In this document: positions 58,477-64,000 of the stretch, piece after piece | How the letters are laid out: every line of letters begins with the position of its first letter | Position numbering within the stretch: the first letter of the stretch is position 1 | NCBI GenBank assembly: GCA_900079695.1 | Contig: LT599022.1 | Location: 710,287-774,286, forward strand | From: an uncultured Alphaproteobacteria bacterium | Lineage (GTDB): Bacteria; Pseudomonadota; Alphaproteobacteria; Rhodospirillales; Rhodospirillaceae | Length of the DNA stretch: 64,000 bases | Direction: 5' to 3' | Program-made: the position numbers and the translations under genes | Notes under the pieces: generated by a model | Database searches by the model: none | What the model was told of the DNA's origin: nothing | What the model saw: only the letters and a program-made list of their open reading frames with translations

Positions 58477-59097
58477 ATGCCTTTCGAAACGCTCGCGGCG
58501 ATGGCCGCCGCCCTTGCGATCCTGGCGGTCACTCCGGGACCGGGCGTCCTCGCGGTGATTTCCCGCGCCATCGGGCACGGCTTCGCCGACGCCGCGGCGA
58601 TGGTCGTCGGCATCGTGCTCGGCGATCTCGTCTTCTTCACCGCGGCACTGACCGGCTGGGCGGCGGTGGCGCACGCCTTCGGCGACGTGTTCGAGATCGT
58701 CCGCCTAGTGGCGGCGGTGGCGCTGGTCGCGATGGGCGGCCGGATGATCCGCGCGAGCTTCCGCGGCGCCGCGCACCCGCCGCCGCCCGCGCGCACCGCG
58801 GTCAAGCGCCGCGCGTTCGCCGCCGGGCTCCTGCTGACGCTCGGCAACCCTAAGGCGATCCTGTTCTATCTCGCGTTCCTGCCGACCTTCATCGATCTCG
58901 GGCGGGTCGATGCCGTCGGCGCGCTGGAAATCGGCGCGGTGATCGTGACGGTGATCGGCGGCGTGCTTCTGGGATATGCGGCGCTTGCGGCGAAGGCCGC
59001 GACCTGCCTCTCGCGCCCCGCGTTCGCGCGCTGGATGCTGCGCGGCGCGGGCAGCCTGCTGATCGGCACCGGCGCGGCGGTCGCCGCGCGCAGCTGA
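58477..59097 (+). CDS. LysE/RhtB-family amino acid exporter
   Basis: 206-residue inner-membrane protein with about six hydrophobic segments. The N-terminal family signature LAVTPGPGVLAVISRAIGHGFADAAAMVVGIVLGDL and the second-half GLLLTLGNPKAILFYLAFLPTFID are diagnostic of LysE/RhtB transporters, which export amino acids or related metabolites; the substrate is not predictable. ATG 58477 has GGAG six bases upstream, while ATG 58471 directly abuts it. It is a lone plus-strand gene between minus-strand neighbours. Confidence 0.85.
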   Translation: MPFETLAAMAAALAILAVTPGPGVLAVISRAIGHGFADAAAMVVGIVLGDLVFFTAALTGWAAVAHAFGDVFEIVRLVAAVALVAMGGRMIRASFRGAAHPPPPARTAVKRRAFAAGLLLTLGNPKAILFYLAFLPTFIDLGRVDAVGALEIGAVIVTVIGGVLLGYAALAAKAATCLSRPAFARWMLRGAGSLLIGTGAAVAARS

Positions 59098-59115
59098 CCG
59101 GCGCGGCACCAATGC

Positions 59116-59137
59116 AAAAACGCCGCAAAACGCGGCG
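59116..59137 (-). terminator. Terminator of the tRNA-Val gene
   Basis: On the minus strand CGCCGC-GTTTT-GCGGCG is followed by five Ts, starting 10 bases beyond the CCA end. It is nested in a longer inverted repeat (CACCAATGCAAA / TTTGCATTGGTG) that includes the tRNA 3' end. The same hairpin lies 18 bases after the LysE-family stop and may end that transcript too. Confidence 0.8.
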
Positions 59138-59146
59138 CCTTTGCAT

Positions 59147-59222
59147 TGGTGGGCGGTGACGGGATCGAACCGCCGACCTACTGGGTGTAAACCAGTCGCT
59201 CTCCCGGCTGAGCTAACCGCCC
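59147..59222 (-). tRNA. tRNA-Val (anticodon TAC), CCA encoded
   Basis: The minus strand gives a complete cloverleaf. The acceptor is GGGCGGT paired with ACCGCCC, discriminator A and genome-encoded CCA (59149-59147). The D arm is GCTCAGCCGGGAGAGC, the anticodon stem ACTGG/CCAGT with loop TTTACAC (anticodon TAC), variable loop AGGTC, and T arm GGCGG-TTCGATC-CCGTC. It reads GUA and, by wobble, other Val codons. Confidence 0.96.
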
Positions 59223-59233
59223 TTATGAAGACA

Positions 59234-59265
59234 AGAAAAGCCGATCACCCTGGGTGATCGGCTTT
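59234..59265 (-). terminator. Rho-independent terminator of hup
   Basis: On the minus strand AAAGCCGATCACC pairs with GGTGATCGGCTTT (13 bp, 3-base loop), followed by TCTTGT, 20 bases after the hup stop and just before tRNA-Val. It separates the two units. Confidence 0.8.
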
Positions 59266-59284
59266 CTCCTGACCCCAGGACGGC

Positions 59285-59557
59285 TTAGTTCACCGCATCC
59301 TTCAGGCCCTTGCCGGCCTTGAACTTCGGCTGCTTGGACGCGGGAATCGTGATCTTTTCGCCGGTGCGCGGATTGCGGCCCTCGGAAGCGGCGCGCTCGG
59401 CGACGCTGAAGGTGCCGAAGCCGACCAGGCGGACTTCGTCGTTCTTCTGCAAGGCTTCGCCGATCGAGGCAAAAACGGCGTCCACCGCCTTCGCGGCATC
59501 GGCCTTCGACAGTTCCGCCTGGGCCGCAACGGCGGCAACGAGATCATTCTTGTTCAC
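59285..59557 (-). CDS. hup: HU-type nucleoid DNA-binding protein
   Basis: 90-residue histone-like protein that bends [32 protein letters not shown] forms the dimerisation helices, [49 protein letters not shown] gives the DNA-binding arms with the invariant RNPRTG. The lon-hup-tRNA order is common in alphaproteobacteria. It is probably highly expressed, with its own promoter and terminator. Confidence 0.96.
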   Translation of the reverse strand: MNKNDLVAAVAAQAELSKADAAKAVDAVFASIGEALQKNDEVRLVGFGTFSVAERAASEGRNPRTGEKITIPASKQPKFKAGKGLKDAVN

Positions 59558-59582
59558 GGCAAGACCCCTTATGTTAGACCCA

Positions 59583-59612
59583 ATTCTATTGGATTTGAAA
59601 ACATTCGATCAA
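59583..59612 (-). promoter_or_regulatory. Candidate hup promoter
   Basis: On the minus strand TTGATC (59612-59607), 18 bases, TAGAAT (59588-59583), 26 bases before the hup start. The -10 lies inside an inverted repeat CCAAT-TCT-ATTGG (59580-59592), which could be an operator. The remaining gap up to the lon terminator (59613-59817) shows nothing I recognise. Confidence 0.4.
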
Positions 59613-59817
59613 CCCGACGGCGCGCAGTTTAGAACGCATCCTCGCGAGCCGTCAACGGAAGAAGCGCGGATTTCCTCCAATTGCGGCATTGACAGCCGCA
59701 TCGGGGAGGCATCCTCGCCGCTTCGCCCGGCAACGACAGTGACGCCCGTCACAAGGCGAAGGACGGCCATTTGCAAGATAGCCATCCGGCTCGTCAAGGA
59801 AAAACCTACTTCGGATC

Positions 59818-59854
59818 GCAAAAAAGAAGAAAGAGGCGAAATATCGCCCCTTTC
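59818..59854 (-). terminator. Rho-independent terminator of lon
   Basis: On the minus strand GAAAGGGGCGA pairs with TCGCCTCTTTC (11 bp with one G-T pair, loop TATT), followed by TTCTTTTTTG, about 30 bases after the lon stop. Confidence 0.88.
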
Positions 59855-59882
59855 TTTTACCCATGATTACATCCGCAATGGA

Positions 59883-62291
59883 TCAGTGCGTCAGCACCGC
59901 GTCGTCGCTTTCGGCGGCCGCCGGGGGTTTTGAAATCGCGTCGTCCGCCGATTCCTCCCACTCGATCGGCGTCGGCGCGTGAACCAGCGCGAGCCCCAGC
60001 ACCTGATCGGCGGTCGAAACCGGCACGATCTTGAGGTTGCGCTTGACGTTATCCGGGATCTCGGTGAGGTCCTTTTCGTTCTCGTCGGGGATCAGAACGG
60101 TCTTGATGCCGCCGCGCAGCGCCGCCAGAAGCTTCTCCTTCAGCCCGCCGATCGCGAGAACGCGGCCGCGCAGGGTGATTTCGCCGGTCATCGCCACGTC
60201 CTTGCGTACCGGAATGCCGGTGAGCGCCGAAACGATCGAAGTCACCATCGCCACGCCCGCCGACGGGCCGTCCTTCGGGGTCGCGCCCTCGGGAACGTGA
60301 ACGTGGATGTCCTTCTTCTCGAACAGCGTCGGCTTGATGCCGAGCGACGGCGCGCGCGACCGCACGAACGATCGCGCCGCCTGGATCGATTCCTTCATCA
60401 CGTCGCCGAGCTGGCCGGTCAGCGTGACCGCGCCTTTGCCGGGCATCAGCACGGACTCGATGGTCAGGAGTTCGCCGCCGACTTCGGTCCAGGCCAGCCC
60501 GGTGACCGCGCCGACGAGATCCTCGCGCTCCGCCTCGCCGTAACGGAACCGGCGCACGCCCGCGTACTTATCGAGATTGCGGCGCGTCACCGCGACCTTG
60601 TCGACCTTCTTGACGAGGATCTCCTTGGTGGCCTTGCGCGCGAGGTTGGCGATCTCGCGCTCGAGATTCCGCACGCCCGCCTCGCGGGTGTAGAAGCGGA
60701 TCAGGTCCTTGAGCGCGTCGTCGGAAATCGACCACTCGCCCTTCTTGAGGCCCGCCGCCTTCACCTGCTTCGAGATCAGATGGCGCTTCGCGATCTCCAC
60801 CTTCTCGTCCTCGGTGTAGCCCGAGAGGCGGATGATCTCCATGCGGTCGAGCAGCGGCTGCGGCATCCGCAGGGTGTTCGCGGTGGTCACGAACATCACG
60901 TCGGACAGGTCGTAATCGACCTCCATGTAGTGGTCGTTGAACGCGACGTTCTGCTCCGGATCCAGCACCTCGAGCAGGGCCGAGGCCGGATCGCCGCGCC
61001 AGTCGGCGCCGATCTTGTCGACCTCGTCGAGGAGGAACAACGGATTCGAGGTGCCCGCCTTCTTCATCCCCTGGATCACCTTGCCCGGCATCGAGCCGAT
61101 GTAGGTGCGGCGATGACCGCGGATTTCCGCCTCGTCGCGCATGCCGCCCAGCGACACCCGCACGAAATTGCGGCCGGTAGCGCGGGCGATCGATTTGCCG
61201 AGCGAGGTCTTGCCAACGCCAGGCGGGCCGACGAGGCAGAGGATCGGCCCCCTCACCTTCTGGGTGCGCTGCTGCACCGCGAGGTATTCGAGGATCCGTT
61301 CCTTGACCTTTTCGAGGCCGTAGTGCTCCTCGTCAAGCACCGATTCCGCCCACTTCATGTCGTTCTTGACGCGGCTGCGCTTCTTCCACGGCAGCGCCAG
61401 GATCCAGTCGAGGTAGTTGCGCACCACCGTCGCCTCGGCCGACATCGGGCTCATGTTGCGGAGCTTCTTGAGCTCGCCGTTCGCCTTCTCGCGCGCCTCC
61501 TTCGAGAGCTTGGCCTTTTCCAGGCGCTCTTCGAGTTCGGCGATTTCGTCGCGGCCGTCGTCGGTTTCGCCCAGCTCCTTCTGAATCGCCTTGAGCTGTT
61601 CGTTGAGATAGTACTCGCGCTGGGTCTTCTCCATCTGGCGCTTGACCCGGCTGCGGATCTTCTTCTCCACCTGCAGCACGCCGATCTCGGACTCCATGAA
61701 CGCATAGACGCGCTCCAGGCGGTCGTGCACCGAGGCGACCTCGAGCAGCTCCTGCTTCTCGGAAATCTTGATCTGCAGGTGCGAGGCGACGGTATCGGCG
61801 AGCTTCGAGGGGTCGTCGATCTGGTTGATCGACACCATCACCTCGGGCGGAATCTTCTTGTTGAGCTTGATGTACTGGTCGAACTGCGACACCACCGAGC
61901 GCGCCAGCGCCTCGATTTCCTGCGCGTCGCCGATCTCGTCCTCGACGGTCTCGGCGACCGCCTCGAAATACGGCTTGTCGTCGCCGAAGCGGGCGAGCCT
62001 CGCGCGCTTCGCACCCTCCACCAGCACCTTCACCGTGCCGTCGGGCAATTTCAGGAGCTGGAGCACCGTCGACAGCGTGCCGACGCCGTAGATATCCTCG
62101 GCGCCCGGATCGTCCTGGGTCGCGTCCTTCTGCGCGACCAGCAGGATCTGCTTGTCGTCGCGCATCACCTCTTCCAGGGCCAGAACCGACTTTTCGCGGC
62201 CGACGAAGAGCGGCACGATCATGTGGGGGAACACCACGATGTCGCGAAGCGGCAGGACAGGAAAGGCGTTTCCGCTGGATTCAGTCAACAT
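59883..62291 (-). CDS. lon: ATP-dependent protease Lon
   Basis: 802-residue AAA+ serine protease of protein quality control. The N-terminal substrate domain ([27 protein letters not shown]) and a coiled-coil linker precede the AAA+ module with Walker [23 protein letters not shown] and sensor/arginine elements. The C-terminal protease domain has the catalytic Ser in [16 protein letters not shown] and Lys in [18 protein letters not shown] 62291 follows GAGGAC. It is downstream of clpX on the same strand but with its own heat-shock-like promoter. Confidence 0.97.
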   Translation of the reverse strand: MLTESSGNAFPVLPLRDIVVFPHMIVPLFVGREKSVLALEEVMRDDKQILLVAQKDATQDDPGAEDIYGVGTLSTVLQLLKLPDGTVKVLVEGAKRARLARFGDDKPYFEAVAETVEDEIGDAQEIEALARSVVSQFDQYIKLNKKIPPEVMVSINQIDDPSKLADTVASHLQIKISEKQELLEVASVHDRLERVYAFMESEIGVLQVEKKIRSRVKRQMEKTQREYYLNEQLKAIQKELGETDDGRDEIAELEERLEKAKLSKEAREKANGELKKLRNMSPMSAEATVVRNYLDWILALPWKKRSRVKNDMKWAESVLDEEHYGLEKVKERILEYLAVQQRTQKVRGPILCLVGPPGVGKTSLGKSIARATGRNFVRVSLGGMRDEAEIRGHRRTYIGSMPGKVIQGMKKAGTSNPLFLLDEVDKIGADWRGDPASALLEVLDPEQNVAFNDHYMEVDYDLSDVMFVTTANTLRMPQPLLDRMEIIRLSGYTEDEKVEIAKRHLISKQVKAAGLKKGEWSISDDALKDLIRFYTREAGVRNLEREIANLARKATKEILVKKVDKVAVTRRNLDKYAGVRRFRYGEAEREDLVGAVTGLAWTEVGGELLTIESVLMPGKGAVTLTGQLGDVMKESIQAARSFVRSRAPSLGIKPTLFEKKDIHVHVPEGATPKDGPSAGVAMVTSIVSALTGIPVRKDVAMTGEITLRGRVLAIGGLKEKLLAALRGGIKTVLIPDENEKDLTEIPDNVKRNLKIVPVSTADQVLGLALVHAPTPIEWEESADDAISKPPAAAESDDAVLTH

Positions 62292-62309
62292 GAGTCCTCA
62301 TGGGGTACA

Positions 62310-62386
62310 TCCCTGGCGCAACCGCCAGGGACGCGCCGGTGGCGCGTTCCTGTGCTAGAGCTATGGGGCGGGACGGATGCGGTCAA
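62310..62386 (-). promoter_or_regulatory. lon control region: heat-shock-like promoter and two leader hairpins
   Basis: On the minus strand TTGACC (62386-62381), 12 bases, CCCCATAG (62368-62361) resembles a sigma32-type promoter (CTTGAAA ... CCCCATnT); read as sigma70 the pair would be TTGACC/ATAGCT with 16 bases. The leader then contains two adjacent perfect hairpins, ACGCGCC-ACC-GGCGCGT (62347-62331) and TCCCTGGCG-GTTG-CGCCAGGGA (62331-62310), ending 18 bases before the lon ATG. They have no T-run, so they are more likely leader structures than terminators of clpX. Confidence 0.45.
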
Positions 62387-62413
62387 CCCCTCCGGACGGA
62401 TGGCGCCGCCGCT

Positions 62414-63679
<1,266 letters not shown>

Positions 63680-63883
63680 CCGTTACTCCTGCCATCGCGG
63701 CCGCCCCGCCCTTCGAGCTTGGGGAGCCGAACTTCGCGACATCCATCCTATCCGGACAGCGGCGCAACAAACAACCCGCAATTCCGTCCAAGTTTCCGGC
63801 GGGCGCGGAAGGAACTCCACAACAGGTGGGGTCCCTTCATCGAAACGTCACCGGCGCGGTGCGGGTTTCACCCGCGGGACGGG

Positions 63884-64000
63884 TCAGCCGGCGGGCTTCG
63901 CGTCGGAAGGCAGCGGCCGCTCGGCCACCACCTCGTCGACCAGGCCGAACGCCTTGGCGGCGGTCGCGGTCATGTAGTTGTCGCGGTCCATCGCCCGCTC
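63884..64000 (-). CDS. clpP: ATP-dependent Clp protease proteolytic subunit, 3' end (runs off the window)
   Basis: The last 38 codons of ClpP are visible on the minus strand: ERAMDRDNYMTATAAKAFGLVDEVV followed by a short Pro/Ala tail ending KPAG and TGA. The DRDNYM ... AKAFGLVDEVV block is the family's C-terminal signature. The rest of the gene, including catalytic Ser and His, lies beyond base 64000. The clpP-clpX gap (63680-63883) holds a small hairpin GCGGGT-GAAA-CCCGC (minus strand, about 63862-63877) without T-run. Confidence 0.93.
   Translation of the reverse strand, partial: ERAMDRDNYMTATAAKAFGLVDEVVAERPLPSDAKPAG

Overview
The window is a high-GC (visibly about two-thirds G+C) chromosome segment of a Gram-negative alphaproteobacterium, most likely of the Rhodospirillales type. 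The evidence is the gene order (tpiA/ppiD/trp/lexA/comEC/gltX/gltA, then lpx-bam-rseP-dxr-cdsA-uppS-frr-pyrH-tsf-rpsB-dnaE-lol-proS, then rnj-coaX-birA-nuo, then hup-lon-clpX-clpP), LpxI in place of LpxH, a GAAC-N7-GAAC SOS box in front of lexA, RNase J, a short ProS and full lipid A and outer-membrane biogenesis genes. It is almost wholly core genome. I see no insertion sequence, prophage, CRISPR array or rRNA.

Layout. 0-7.6 kb: a truncated tpiA (minus), then ppiD-trpE, a minus-strand divergent polysaccharide deacetylase, and trpG-trpD-trpC. 7.6-12.6 kb: lexA with its own SOS box, an ada-like gene overlapping alkA, and comEC (minus). 12.6-17 kb: gltX, gltA and a minus-strand MFS transporter. 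17-30 kb: one tightly packed minus-strand operon, pyrH-frr-uppS-cdsA-dxr-rseP-bamA-skp-lpxD-fabZ-lpxA-lpxI/lpxB-gloA, closed by a terminator after gloA. 30-39 kb: rpsB-tsf with its own promoter and terminator, then dnaE, lolD, lolC and proS. 39-58 kb: a small secreted protein, a candidate small RNA on the opposite strand, tag, a methylmalonyl-CoA epimerase, rnj-coaX-birA, and the complete 14-gene nuo operon. 58-64 kb: a LysE-family exporter, tRNA-Val(TAC), hup, lon, clpX and the 3' end of clpP.

How the genes work together. The 17-30 kb operon links UMP supply, ribosome recycling, isoprenoid and undecaprenyl synthesis, phospholipid head-group activation, outer-membrane protein assembly and the first steps of lipid A synthesis. 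dnaE/lol/proS and the nuo block add replication, lipoprotein sorting and respiration. lexA, ada and alkA form a local DNA-repair group.

The most unusual observation is one uninterrupted reading frame of 675 codons. It encodes a full-length LpxI followed directly by a full-length LpxB, which are consecutive enzymes of lipid A synthesis. Other points worth attention are a structured transcript candidate ending in a strong terminator near 39.4-39.5 kb, an SOS box lying over the lexA promoter, tandem hairpins with a heat-shock-like promoter before lon, and a possible 21-codon reading frame between nuoI and nuoJ.
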